A program made the translations under genes and the position numbers. Shown piece by piece: positions 1 to 10,273 of a stretch of DNA of 64,000 nucleotides. Each line of letters starts with the position of its first letter. The first letter of the stretch is position 1. The DNA is taken from positions 44,660,895 through 44,724,894 of the forward strand of contig OY855905.1 of assembly GCA_963693305.1 (NCBI GenBank), read 5' to 3'. Source of the DNA: Meandrina meandrites (Eukaryota; Cnidaria; Anthozoa; Scleractinia; Meandrinidae). Below the pieces are notes generated by a model, which had not been told where the DNA came from, searched no databases, and saw only the letters and a program-made list of their open reading frames with translations.

Positions 1-676
1 GAGCGCGGCATTTGTGATAGAACACTAGTAGATTTATACTAAAACTCGATAGAAAAACGGAACAAAGTAAATGCGGATTACTTTCGACACTCTCTGACCC
101 GTGTCATTTATGACGTCACGGAACTGCGTGCACCAAGAATTTGTTTTTACTACTAAACGCCTAATTTTGGGGCCGAGACTGAGTGTCCTTATTTTTTTTT
201 TCACGATTTGAGGTTGAAAATGTTCTTAAGACGTTCTTAAGTTATATGTTGTAGTATATCATTAAATCAATGTGGAGAAAACCAGGAAACGTATCTAACA
301 GCATTGTTCGCCGAATGTGGTGCATCAAGTTGTTCTTGACATGCTTGCGAGGCCTGCTCCCCGTGATCTGGTGCCGCGGACAAATTCTTTTTAAGCATTC
401 AGTTGACAACTGTAAGACCACAGTTTTGTATTTTTTTATGTATATACTTCTCTGACTCTCAGCGTGGGGTATGTTCTTAGCATGTTCTTAAAATTTGGGT
501 AAATCTCAGCCTCAACGTTCTTATAAAAAAAGTGTGCATTTGCCATTTTATTAACTCGGAAGTTGACGTTGTTTCCTTTTGATGTTTAAATATTTTCACA
601 GGATCCTTAAATTAACTTTAACTGTATACAGTCATACTATCTCTTTAAGTTTTTCTACATGTTTCTTCTGCGACAG
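1..676. other. Intronic sequence upstream of the first visible SELENBP1 exon
   Basis: No exon could be supported here. The stretch ends in the acceptor site for the exon at 677. It contains several scattered copies of a TTCTTAAG-like word (around 222-240 and 470-490), which I cannot assign to a known element. The 5' exons of the selenium-binding protein gene must lie to the left of the window. Confidence 0.5.
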
Positions 677-2672
677 GTAATTCAGCCAGAGGAGGTCGCC
701 AAGAAGACTGGACTCGGCTTTCTTCACACAGCACATTGCCTGGCCAACGGAGAGGTCATGATTAGTTCTTTAGGAAAACCTAACGGGGAGGCAGAAGGTC
801 AGTACTATGGAATACTAACAGGGAGGGAGAAGGATACTAACAGGGAGGGAGGTCAGTACTACGAAATCCTGCAGTTTGGTCTTGTTGGACAGCGTTCGTT
901 TGCAGTACAGTTAAGACACAAGAAAACACGTCCCTGTTTTGAGTAAGCTAAAGATCACGAAAATAAATTAAGTCATACTTCATGTTGGACTTGTTTTTGA
1001 ATACTTATCTTTATTAAAGCAGATATAGCCCCCTCCCACACGCATTCTCGTTCAGAGCCTTACTGATACTCTAAACTTTCTCGTACTGTTCCGCTCGTTA
1101 TACTTACCGTTCCTTTTCAGGGGGTTTCGTTATCCTGGACGGAAAGACGTTTGATGTCAAAGGACGTTGGGATGCTGGGCCCCCTGCTCCCATGGGATAT
1201 GACTTTTGGTACCAGCCCCTTCACAATGTGATGATCAGTACAGAGTGGGGAGAACCTAAAGCTCTCACCAAAGGATTTAAAGTTGAGGATGTTCAGGCGG
1301 GTAAGAACTTATTGTATCACACAAATTCTCAAAAACGCACGTGTTTGCGTTTGCATAACCTGATAACGTCTGGGAGAACTCTAGAGTTTGTGAGCCGACG
1401 TGAACCAGTGTCTGACGACTATATGACGATGCGAGTGCAATTTTGCCGGTTTGGATCTCAGATACTAACAGTTTCCAATTTCTGTTATTGTGGCACCCTA
1501 TTAGAACACAAGTTATACAATCGTTTTTTCAACTTGTAATTATAACGCCCGGGAGACATGTTGTTTGCACTTAATACATCGAAAACTTTTCAGACGCAAA
1601 ATACTTCCAAATATAAAACAATTACTTTCTGATAATAACGCCCCAAGCCCCAATGCTAAAATAAGCTCAGAAGTGAAGCCTTTGTTTGGCCGGAATTTTC
1701 TGATGATGGCGAGTATCAAATATCGTTTTGCCGCTGACAAAAATTAATTATATTCACCAACGTTTATTCACAAACTTCATACGTAGCGTGAAGATATCTT
1801 ATTTTTCAGGCAAGTACGGATCTCGATTGCACGTGTGGGACTGGACATCACGAACCATTCAACAGACATTAGACTTGGGAGTCGGCACCATTCCCCTGGA
1901 AATAAGGTTCCTGCACAACCCTGAAGAGCCGCAAGGATTCACGGGATGTGCACTGAGCAGTACCATCGTCAGGTTCTTCAAAAACCAGGTAAATTAGTTT
2001 AGCGAATTTAAACTGGCTTGTACACAACTGGGGCTGGGGATGGGCGTGAGGTGCTTGAACAAGTAAGTGGGGCGAGTTGGCAAAAGGGGTTAATGGTGGA
2101 GAGAGCATCAGTCATCACTTTGAAATAAGTCACTGCGCACGTCAGTCATCACTTTGTCCTAATTTTGAACCATTTGTAACTCATTTGTCGCAATTGCAAT
2201 ACGCCAGTGACTTTTTTGTGGTCTTTTATGCACCTTTAGTTTGACTAGAATTAGTTTAATTAAGGAGTTCGTGGGAATAACGGAATTGTTAGGCCCTTCA
2301 CATGTGACACACTACGTTTTTCGCACTGCTACTGTGTTTTCACAAGTGTGATTTTCTCGCAGCAGCTCAAGATTGTGATATTTTGCAGATGAACTCTTGG
2401 AATACTGAAACGGTCATCAAGGTCCCAAACAAGAAGGTTGAAGGCTGGGTTCTACCAGAAATGCCAGGTCAGGAGGTCCTCTCGTTTCCTTTTTCAGTCA
2501 CGCAAAATATCATCAGGAAAAGTGTTGCGTGGCGATACAAATAACGTCAAAACGTATATAAAGTATTTGAAGGAGTCTAGAGTACTTTTAGAGAGAAACT
2601 AGGCGACACGGAACAGAGAGTGTTGGTCGGAGAACGTGATGGCCTACTGGCGCGACGAGACGTGGTGATAAC

Positions 2673-2707
<35 letters not shown>

Positions 2708-5242
2708 GAATGCTTAAATATTAATTTGAGTTTCATTGAATAATAGAGACATTTTGTTCTTACAAAGTGATCTTATAAAATCAGCAGCCTTTCATCGTCT
2801 TTTCTAATGTTAGATATTTTTAGATTCTATGATCATGATTTGAATTCTTGTTACTGATGTTTTGTTTAGGCCTGACTAGCGATATCCTAATTTCACTGGA
2901 CGACAAGTTCCTATATTTCTCCAACTGGATTCATGGAGACATCAGACAGTATGACATCACAGATCCCAGACACCCGAAGCTTGTTGGTCAGGTAAATATT
3001 CGCATGCTATCTGCTAACGATTTCTTTGCCATCTAAGAAAGAAGATCATGTTTGATAAAATCTCTTTCGCACAGATTACTACACAAATGGTCCCAGTTGC
3101 AAACAAATATAATTCGCCCGGCCCTCTGGTTGCACTCATACAAGAACAAACACACTGCTTCACTTTCTGTCAAAAAGACACCGTTCACCTCAAGAGTTTC
3201 TTAGCGAGAAAAGATTCTGTTACGAATCGGATCCAAAGCAAATTAATCACGTGGCCAGACACAGCAAGCACATGTAATGCAATCAGCCAATCAGAATTCA
3301 AGGCCATTACTCGAGCGCCAAGCGCGGGCAAACGTGCATGACGTTATTTACATTACAGGTTTGGGTTTTGCTCCTGGTGAATGGTTGAAAACATGACATT
3401 TTAACTTTTTTAGAATTTTAATCAATCCTAGCACTATAGCAAGCTTGCTCATAAAACAGGTTGGGCAGAAAATGTTTTAAAAGTTAAAATACTAAGTTTT
3501 TTTAAACAATCCCTTGTAGCTGTTTATAGGTGGCAGTATTGTCAACGACGGTCCAGTGAAAGTGATACAAGACTCTGAACTGAGTGGACAGCCTGCGCCA
3601 TGTTACGTGAAGGGGAAGCGGGTGGAAGGAGGACCGCAGATGATTCAACTCAGTTTGGATGGCAAACGGCTTTACGCCACAACATCACTGTACAGTGTGT
3701 GGGACAATCAGTTCTATCCTAATCTCTCCAAGTAAGAATCACTGAAATCTCCTCCTTACCAATACACCCGTTTGTTTATCAATATAAACTTTCATCTCGG
3801 TTAACTTTTACAAACTTTTTTCATGACAGTTAATTTATTTAAGTGTTGGGTTGGCAATGCCTTTCTAAAGGGAATTCATTTAAGGACGGTGCCTACTTTT
3901 GTTACTGCGCACATCTTCTGCGCATCACGCAAGGCATCGACCGCACTAGACGCGCGCGCTAAGGGAATTTGCTCGCTCAAAATGACGAATTCAACTTCGC
4001 GACCAAGCGCGCGACTAAAATGCAAGAAAATTTCGGTTGCAACGAAATCCAGTTAATGGACGTACTAAACCAGGAACAGTGAAAGAGTAACATATCAGTA
4101 AGCCCTAAATGCTTATCGATAGAATGGCTCACATTTAACAGTCTGAAACACATCGCTAATCGCTCAAACGTAATCAGCAAACTGCTAGCTACATATGGCG
4201 TGGTGCACGCGTGAAAAATTGCGCGAGAAGCAAATATGTAACTCGCTAGGGAGGGGGTAGGAAAAGTGTAACTGACCTCAAAAGCGATTCCATACAACTC
4301 GTATAACTTTTAAAAAAGCTTGGTGACCCATACTTTTTATTTTATAAAATGGAAGTGGTAAGTCTATAGAACACATGATTAATTTTTCGTTCAGTGCAAA
4401 AATTGTTTAGGCTGTTTTTCTGGCCTTGCAAGAGAGAGCTGTTAGAGTCAAAAATGGCTCAAGTGCAATCGTTTTGTCAATAAAAACGTGGTTCACGCAG
4501 TTTCAACGATAGTATTTGTTAGTTATTTTTAAGATCGTTATATTTAGTGTTGATTTTGTTCAAGAAAAACCAAATTCAAAGGTAATTTGTAAGGAAATTT
4601 TATTTCCTTTTACTTTTTTTGAAAATGCCACATCAGCACTTTTTTCAAGATTTCAAACCTAATTATCTCGAAAATTTGCATGGCTACCCCTAATTTTCTT
4701 TTTGGATTTTAATAGCCCTTGGTAACATCTACTTCCCTTGCATATAGTCATCGGCCGGGCAAAAATACCTCGCTATTAGTAGGCACCGTCCTTAACGGAA
4801 CAAAAGCTAATGTGGTACTATCTTTTCAAAGTATTTGCGATTGTCATTGCCCAATAAGAAAATAGCGGAAACAAGACTGACATCCTAACGTCAACTTGTT
4901 GCTATGACGACTATTCTGTTGCCTAATAACCTACTTACATGTACAACAACCACGTAATTTTCTAGCCATCCCCATTAAATTTTCGACGTTGAATATTATC
5001 GAGAAAGGATTATCGTGCAAGAGTCTAACAGTTCTGTGTTGACTTGTTTATCCAGGAAGGGCGCCATGTTGTTGCAAGTGGATGTTGATTCAGTGAATGG
5101 CGGTCTCAAGTTGAATCCTGATTTCTGTGTAGACTTTGGAGAAGAGCCTGACGGGCCAGCACTCGCTCATGAAGTGCGTTATCCGGGGGGAGACTGTTCC
5201 TCTGACATATGGCTGGTGGAGACAAAACCGGAAAAGTTGTAA
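677..5242 (+). CDS. SELENBP1: Selenium-binding protein 1 / methanethiol oxidase, 3' part (7 exons)
   Basis: Exons: 677-797, 1121-1300, 1810-1988, 2389-2467, 2870-2991, 3520-3731, 5056-5242. All have AG/GT borders and the phases agree, giving 1,080 nt, or 359 residues plus stop. Recognisable family blocks in order are [90 protein letters not shown] and [19 protein letters not shown]. The family is a cytosolic beta-propeller-like protein; the human member oxidises methanethiol to hydrogen sulfide, hydrogen peroxide and formaldehyde. The N-terminal quarter, including the family's N-terminal cysteine region, is outside the window. The C-terminus runs about nine residues past the usual DIW(I) end. 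A possible poly(A) signal AATAAA lies at 5398-5403. Identity is very secure; exact exon ends were read by eye. Confidence 0.93.
798..1120 (+). other. SELENBP1 intron with duplicated splice-donor block
   Basis: The intron begins GTCAGTACTA, and a near copy of this donor context (GGTCAGTACTAC) recurs at about 850 after two copies of an ATACTAACAGGGAGGGA block. The local tandem duplication therefore carries a second potential donor. No coding content was supported. Confidence 0.5.
2672..2707 (+). repeat. (GAT)n microsatellite
   Basis: About twelve uninterrupted GAT/ATG triplets inside the SELENBP1 intron between exons 2389-2467 and 2870-2991. The tract is not part of the spliced message. Confidence 0.9.
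3884..4791. mobile_element. TTAA-flanked MITE-like element in the last SELENBP1 intron
   Basis: The sequence GGACGGTGCCTAC (3884-3896) is repeated in exact inverted orientation at 4779-4791, and both ends are bordered by TTAA (3880-3883 and 4792-4795). This gives a 908-bp element with 13-bp terminal inverted repeats and a TTAA target duplication. No transposase reading frame was seen inside. TTAA targets are typical of piggyBac elements, but the tip does not start with the usual CC, so the superfamily is left open. Confidence 0.75.
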
Positions 5243-5731
5243 CTTCAGCTCAGGGCAAAGTGACGAGAACTTGGCGGTCGAACCGATTGTAACAAGGACA
5301 CATTGTAATAGAGCGGTTTTCACTTCTATGGTGGCCCATCGTTATCACCGTATTTTACACAATGATAATTAAAATTTATGTGATATTTCACTTCCATAAT
5401 AAATTTCATCTCAAGTTTTTTATTTAATTTTATCTTTAATTTAATACGAAAACTGAATTATAATTTCATTTGTCATTTCAAATGCATTTACAAAGTCATA
5501 TTAAACAATATTGTCATTTTCAGAGTGAAATACAATCGTGAAATAAATATTTTTTTTAAGGTTAATCTTAAAACTGTTGATGAATAAAAATATAAAATAT
5601 AATCACCAGTTGCTGAAGGAGCAAAATAAAAATAAAACATTCAAACGGACCAGTGTTATCATTTCACTGAAGAACAAAATAAAAATTAAAAATTCGATAT
5701 CATTTCACGCGGTAGGGACTGGGGCTTGGTT
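5077..5731 (+). repeat. Segment duplicated in inverted orientation at 8309-9021
   Basis: From TGGATGTTGATTCAG inside the last SELENBP1 exon, through the stop codon and poly(A) signal, to ACGCGGTAGGGACTGGGGC, the sequence recurs as its reverse complement near 8.3-9.0 kb. Differences are scattered substitutions plus one insertion of about 45 nt in the copy. The original copy has the splice acceptor; the inverted copy does not. Confidence 0.9.
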
Positions 5732-5929
5732 GGCTTTTTCAAGACGGCGGCCGTGTTGTGACTGCAGCCGTAAGGACCCGTAAGGTCCGTAAGTTAGTGA
5801 AGACAGCAGAAGTATGGACTCGAAGAGTGAATAGAAAGAGAACAATCAGTTGGAACAAGACTTTCGAAAGTACGTTAGTCAAAATTTAAAATGATCAGAA
5901 ATTCTTGACTTTGTTCAGAGAGATTTTTT

Positions 5930-6263
5930 CCCCGGGGGGGGGGGGGGGGGACTCCCATATGAAATGGACGGGGATGCTCGTCGTCTCGCTTAGGGGTGTA
6001 AATTTCGGAATTGGTCTCGCTTAGGGTGCTCTGGGCAAAATGACATTATTTTTAGCCGTCAAGGTCTCGTTTAGGGTTGTACGCGAAGAAATAACAAAAA
6101 AGAAAGAATTTTGATTCGTTATATTTACTCTTTTAGGGGTCTGCATATAGTTCGGCCACACCCAGATTGGTCTCTTTTAGGGGTTAAATTCAAAATTTCC
6201 GACGAGCATGAGCATCCCCGTCCATTTCATATGGGAGTCCCCCCCCCCCCCCCCCCCCCGGGG
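5930..6263. mobile_element. Foldback element ending in long G/C runs
   Basis: The left end reads CCCC, then 17 or more G, then ACTCCCATATGAAATGGACG. The right end is its inverse, with about 21 C before GGGG. The shared arms are roughly 55 bp. The interior has repeated phrases of the form GGTCTCGCTTAGGGGT. Flanks on both sides are GATTTTTT/ATTTTTCT-like, consistent with a 7-8-bp target duplication, though the homopolymers blur the ends. No coding sequence. Confidence 0.75.
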
Positions 6264-7582
6264 ATTTTTCTGAATATACTTAGAGTACACCAACCCTGGA
6301 CCGACAACATTGGTAAGCTTATATATTACATAAGCTTAAATTATGACACCCCAGTTGCAGTTGGAGTGGCCGGGACAATCGTTAGGCTACAGAGCAATGA
6401 ATCAGAAGCTGAGATCAGAGCACAACGGACAGGTGCCACGCCATCTTGTGCGAAATATTTGTAACTTACTGGAACTGATATAGAACTCGGGGCAAGATAA
6501 ACTAGAAATTCCTGCTGGGGTACCAAATCACCCGTTTTGTTTCCCGGAGCAATATTGGGGCACCAATATGGGTATCCCATTGAGCAAGGATTAAATATTA
6601 AAAAGAGAGGTTGCTGAGGTATCTGGTGTCATGGATGTTGTTGGGTTTTATTGAGCCAAGGGTGATGGGGGATGTTTGCAACTCCTTTCAAATCCAGAAG
6701 GGTAGAATCAAAGGATCCGGTTGAAGCATTTCGGTTTCTTAAGAGGAATATTATGACATCTAGTTAGGATATTGGATAAAATCAAATTATGTATTTTTAT
6801 TACAACCAGAAGGACCGACTTCTTGTTTAATATTTATTTCCAGAGAATTGAACATGGACAAAATAATTATTATCCATGAAGGCTAATAACCATTGACTAA
6901 AAGTTTGCCACCAAACCCTGTTTGTAAGAAATTCTTTGCAAACTTTTGACAAGTCTATGAGGTTAAGAGTGCCCTGTATGGGAGCATGTCATCCCAAACC
7001 ATGAGTTTTATTAACAATTTTCATTAAACTATTTAAATTTCAAACAGCAGCTCATAGCAGTGCTGTTGCTCTTCTCTGCACAGTTCATACCAGTTCAAAT
7101 TTCAACAACAATGTGCAAAAATGCAGGTGCTCTACACACTTTAAACCAGTCTTCCAAGTCAATATAGAAGAAATTATCTGTGATACTTGTAACAACAAAT
7201 GTTTCTTGTTTTTTTTATAAGTGATATGCTTCATTTAGTCTCTTAAATACAGACTAGTAATATAAACAGCTGAACATGAGGCTTTGCTGACCAAAGAGTT
7301 TCAATGTGTCTTACACTTAACCCAACAGCCCAGCAGCCTCAAAATAAAGCTAAAAAAATTGAGGCACAGTATGAATAACACAATCAAACAAATTACCATT
7401 TTGCTGTGCTTTGTCAGAGGATGTGTGCTATTGGTCAGTGTTTAGAACAACATGTTTCACACATGAACAGTATCATGATGGGATGCTGATCGAAAATTTT
7501 CAAAAACATCCTAAAAGGTACAGGAATCTTCTTTGATATGCCTGGTTCACATATCTTTTACCCCTAATAGGTGCCAATAAAT
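6264..7582. other. Unassigned non-coding stretch
   Basis: AT-rich sequence with no open frame longer than chance, no exon-like block recognised and no clear repeat. It lies downstream of the SELENBP1 gene, between the inverted copies of its last exon. Confidence 0.5.
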
Positions 7583-8047
7583 TTAAACAACACGAGACGT
7601 TGTCATATTTTTCGGCTCAATGACAATAATTCTAGCCCCATGGCAATTTTCGATTGCAGCAACCCAATAATATACAAATGTATAATATACAAATTTTGAT
7701 CCCATCATTTTCATACATGTAGTTGACATATTTGTACTTGCACGCTTGGTACATGATGATGAAACTGGCGCTGATCTCGCGCGGTCTCGAGGCTGCGCGT
7801 TCGGTATCCAATAAGGTAAGGTGGAAGAAATCAGATACTTTGCGACCTTCAATCTGCTCGACTTTTGTGCACGAAGGGCCTCTATCCGAAGTGAGAATAT
7901 CGCACGATCCAGGCGGAGCTTTGTAAAACTTTCGCATGCTTCTTTGATGTCCTCCACGGACAGTTCTTCATAATCTTCGAAGGGAATGAAATCTCTCCTA
8001 TCCAGTGGCTCGTACTTCTTTAATCTGCTAGAAGTGGCGGAAGACAT
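7583..8047 (-). pseudogene. Broken coding fragment of an uncharacterised cnidarian-type protein
   Basis: On the - strand an ATG at 8047 opens a frame reading DRRDFIPFEDYEELSVEDIK. After about 40 codons, near 7930, the homologous-looking text (GSCDILTSDRGPSCTK, then VEQI) continues in another frame across a short T run. The SCDxLxSDRGPSCT block resembles an uncharacterised protein family I associate with sea-anemone and coral predictions; that is recall, not a search. The break and the lack of a downstream continuation suggest a decayed copy or single exon. Function unknown. Confidence 0.4.
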
Positions 8048-8308
8048 CCTCTGCACAAGACCTGACAAGATTGTCGTTTCGAACTTTAGCCCACTGCTTT
8101 CTTACTCTCTCTTCCAGTGTTGCGTTTCATACTATACCTACTCGTTTCTCGATATCTTCCAACGATTAATTTTTCATGGTTAAAAAATCTACATAAAACG
8201 GCAGCAAAAATAGACTCGGCAAAGGCAATCGAAAGGCAAGCACGAAATAGACTTGGCATGTTTTGCAGAATTAAAGTAACCTCAGAGCAGTGTAAAAGCT
8301 GATACGAT

Positions 8309-9021
8309 CTGTGGCCCCAGTCCTTACCGCGTGAAATGATAACGCTGACCAGTCCGCTCGAATTTTTAATTTTTATTTTTTTCTTCAGTGAAATGATAAC
8401 ACTGGTCCATTTGAATATATTTTTTTATTATTTTGTTCCTTCAGCAACTGGTGTTTTTATATATATTTTTATTCATCGACAGTTTTAAGATTAACCTTAA
8501 AAAAAATATTTATTTCACGATTGTATTTCGCTCTGAAAATGATAATATCATTTAATATGACTTTGTAAATACATTTGAAATGACAAATGAAATTACCAAA
8601 GGGTTGTTGTGTTTTTAAAAATATTTACAAATGAAATTATAATTCAGTTTTCGTATTAAATTAAAGATGAAATTAAATAAAAAACTTGAGATGAAATTTA
8701 TTATGGAAGTGAAATATCACATAAATTTTAATTATCATTGTGTAAAATGGGGTGATAACGATGGGCCACCATACAAGTGAAAACCGCTCTATTACAATGT
8801 GTCCTTGTTACAATCGGTTCGACCGCCAAGTTCTCGTCACTTTGCCCTGAGCTGAAGTTACAACTTTTCCGGTTTTGTCTCCACCAGCCATATGTCAGAG
8901 GAACAGTCTCCCCCCGGATAACGCACTTCATGAGCGAGTGCTGGCCCATCAGGCTCTTCTCCAAAGTCTACACAGAAATCAGGATTCCACTTGAGACCGC
9001 CATTCACTGAATCAACATCCA
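8309..9021 (-). repeat. Inverted copy of the last SELENBP1 exon and its 3' flank
   Basis: This is the reverse complement of 5077-5731. It holds the terminal exon without its acceptor, then the stop (8858-8860), the 3' untranslated region and the poly(A) signal. It has an extra ~45 nt near 8600-8640. A second fragment of the same 3' UTR (GTGAAATATCACATAAATTT onward) follows directly at 9022-9092, so the copy is itself rearranged. Confidence 0.9.
8858..9021 (-). pseudogene. SELENBP1 terminal-exon pseudogene
   Basis: The - strand encodes 54 residues ([19 protein letters not shown] and the same nine-residue tail) differing from the functional exon by one visible substitution, Leu to Trp in the GGLK(L/W)NPD block. 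The segment begins mid-exon and lacks the acceptor AG, so it cannot be spliced as the original is. The near identity implies a recent copy or gene conversion. Confidence 0.85.
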
Positions 9022-9092
9022 AGTGAAATATCACATAAATTTTAATTATCATGGTGTAAAATGGGGTGATAATGATGGGCCACCATACACTT

Positions 9093-9241
9093 GAGTGTCG
9101 AAAGTAATTCGCGTTTGCAATTTGCAATTTGTTTGCAATTTGCAACACCACCCCTTCCCAATAGGGGCTTCAAATCAAGTTAGTCATCTTACTAGGCGAG
9201 TCAAACCGTCAGCTTTAATTATAGCACCTTCCCCACCCAAA
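9093..9241. other. Left flank of the Polinton
   Basis: Short unique flank with a TTTGCAATTTGCAA repeat (about 9113-9142). It runs up to the target duplication of the element. Confidence 0.6.
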
Positions 9242-9247
9242 GCCCCA
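9242..9247. repeat. Polinton target-site duplication, left (GCCCCA)
   Basis: GCCCCA at 9242-9247 is repeated exactly at 25855-25860 on the far side of the element. Polintons/Mavericks typically make a 6-bp duplication. The CACAC tip leaves the exact border uncertain by one or two bases. Confidence 0.75.
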
Positions 9248-9413
9248 CACACATAGATGATGAGGGTTCTAGCACAAAAAAAAATCAAGATACAAAACAA
9301 AGCTGATTTAACAGGAAACTCGGCTCCCATGCTCGCCTCGTTTCCTGTTAAATCAGCTTTATTTTGTATCTTGATTTTTTTTTCTGCTAGAACCCTCATC
9401 ATCTATGTGTGTG
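9246..9413. repeat. Terminal palindrome (74-nt arms, 20-nt loop), left
   Basis: The left arm 9246-9319 pairs with 9340-9413 around a loop at 9320-9339 (TCGGCTCCCATGCTCGCCTC). Arms differ at only a few sites, such as AGCAC versus AGCAG and AACAAAG versus AATAAAG. The outermost end of the element is therefore present twice, in inverted orientation, within each terminal repeat. Confidence 0.92.
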
Positions 9414-9696
9414 GTGGTATTTGAGTGAAAATTATTATCAAAAACTCGGCTCCTATGGGAGTGTCTTTTTTTTCGACAACCAAATTTTCGACAACCAATT
9501 TTTTGGGTGCATACGTATTTGAGTGAAAATAAGCAAGCATGGAAGTAAACAAAGAGCGTGACACCCGAGCGAGCGGATATGTCACAAAAAAAATTATTTT
9601 CTTTTGAAGAAATGTATGCACTGTCAATATACAAAAGTGTGCCAGAATTATTTTCCATTTGAACAATTATCTGCACTTGTATATACGCCGAGATGG
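9248..9696 (+). repeat. Polinton left terminal inverted repeat
   Basis: Reverse complement of 25406-25854. The ~280 bp from 9414 inward appear identical by eye. The few differences sit in the outer hairpin (AGCACAAAAAA versus AGCACCAAAAA). The repeat contains a terminal palindrome (9246-9413), two copies of GTATTTGAGTGAAAAT (9417-9432, 9518-9533) and a TCGACAACCAA direct repeat. It ends with TGTATATACGCCGAGATGG, which includes the start codon of the gene at 9693. Confidence 0.95.
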
Positions 9697-10273
9697 GAAG
9701 AGGAAGAAACTATGGTCCTGTTGATCAAAGCACAAAAAAACCAAAATTATCAAAAAATAAAAAAAGAGGTAATCTTCAATTATTTCACCAACAAATAATA
9801 GGAGAAAATAAAGAATTGCCAATACTTGTATCAGAAGAACTTCTTGCAGAAATGAAAAAAATGAGTCCACAAGAATTAATGAATATTCTTTTGCCGGATA
9901 ATGCGAACAATGGCAGTTCAACATCAGAAAAAAAAAATGTCAACTTTCTGAGGGCATAAAAACACTTCCACCAGAACTTCGTGAAATAATCTACAAAGAG
10001 TTTATTAAAATAAAACTCAGGGAGCGAAAAGCTCTCGGCTGGGACGAGGTAAACGCTGCAATCAAAGAAGCACCATTTTGTGATCACAATCAACAAATTG
10101 TAAAGGTCTTGTTTTGTTATAAATGTGGTCATTGCATGCGAAATTATCTCTGTAATCTGTGCCGGAGAAATGGAGTCAATCACTATCTCGGCTATCCTAT
10201 TTATGATGAAGATGATTACGACGAGTGCTTCAAGAAATCTTTCTACTCGAGTTGGTGCGGAGCCGTTGCGTGA
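9693..10273 (+). CDS. Polinton zinc-binding protein of unknown function, frame changes at an A10 run
   Basis: The start codon is the last part of the left terminal repeat. The N-terminal ~80 residues are basic then acidic (MGRGRNYGPVDQST start). The first frame stops at 9957-9959, just after a run of ten A (9928-9937). From that run the -1 frame is open to a stop at 10271-10273. It encodes an F-box-like LPPELREIIYKEF block and a Cys-rich CYKCGHC...CNLC pair that looks like a zinc ribbon, followed by an acidic Asp/Tyr stretch. Read through a -1 shift the product would be about 193 residues. The break may be a mutation, a sequencing error in the homopolymer, or programmed slippage. Role unknown; its place opposite the polymerase, under the same promoter, suggests an early protein. 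Confidence 0.7.

Noticed and set aside
9248..9413. Parvovirus integration as the source of the hairpin ends
   Set aside because: No parvoviral replication or capsid gene is present; the hairpin is part of the Polinton terminal repeat at both ends.
9359..9676. Frames of 87-105 codons inside both Polinton terminal repeats
   Set aside because: They exist in duplicate only because the repeats are copies, overlap the promoter and palindrome, and show no protein-like composition.
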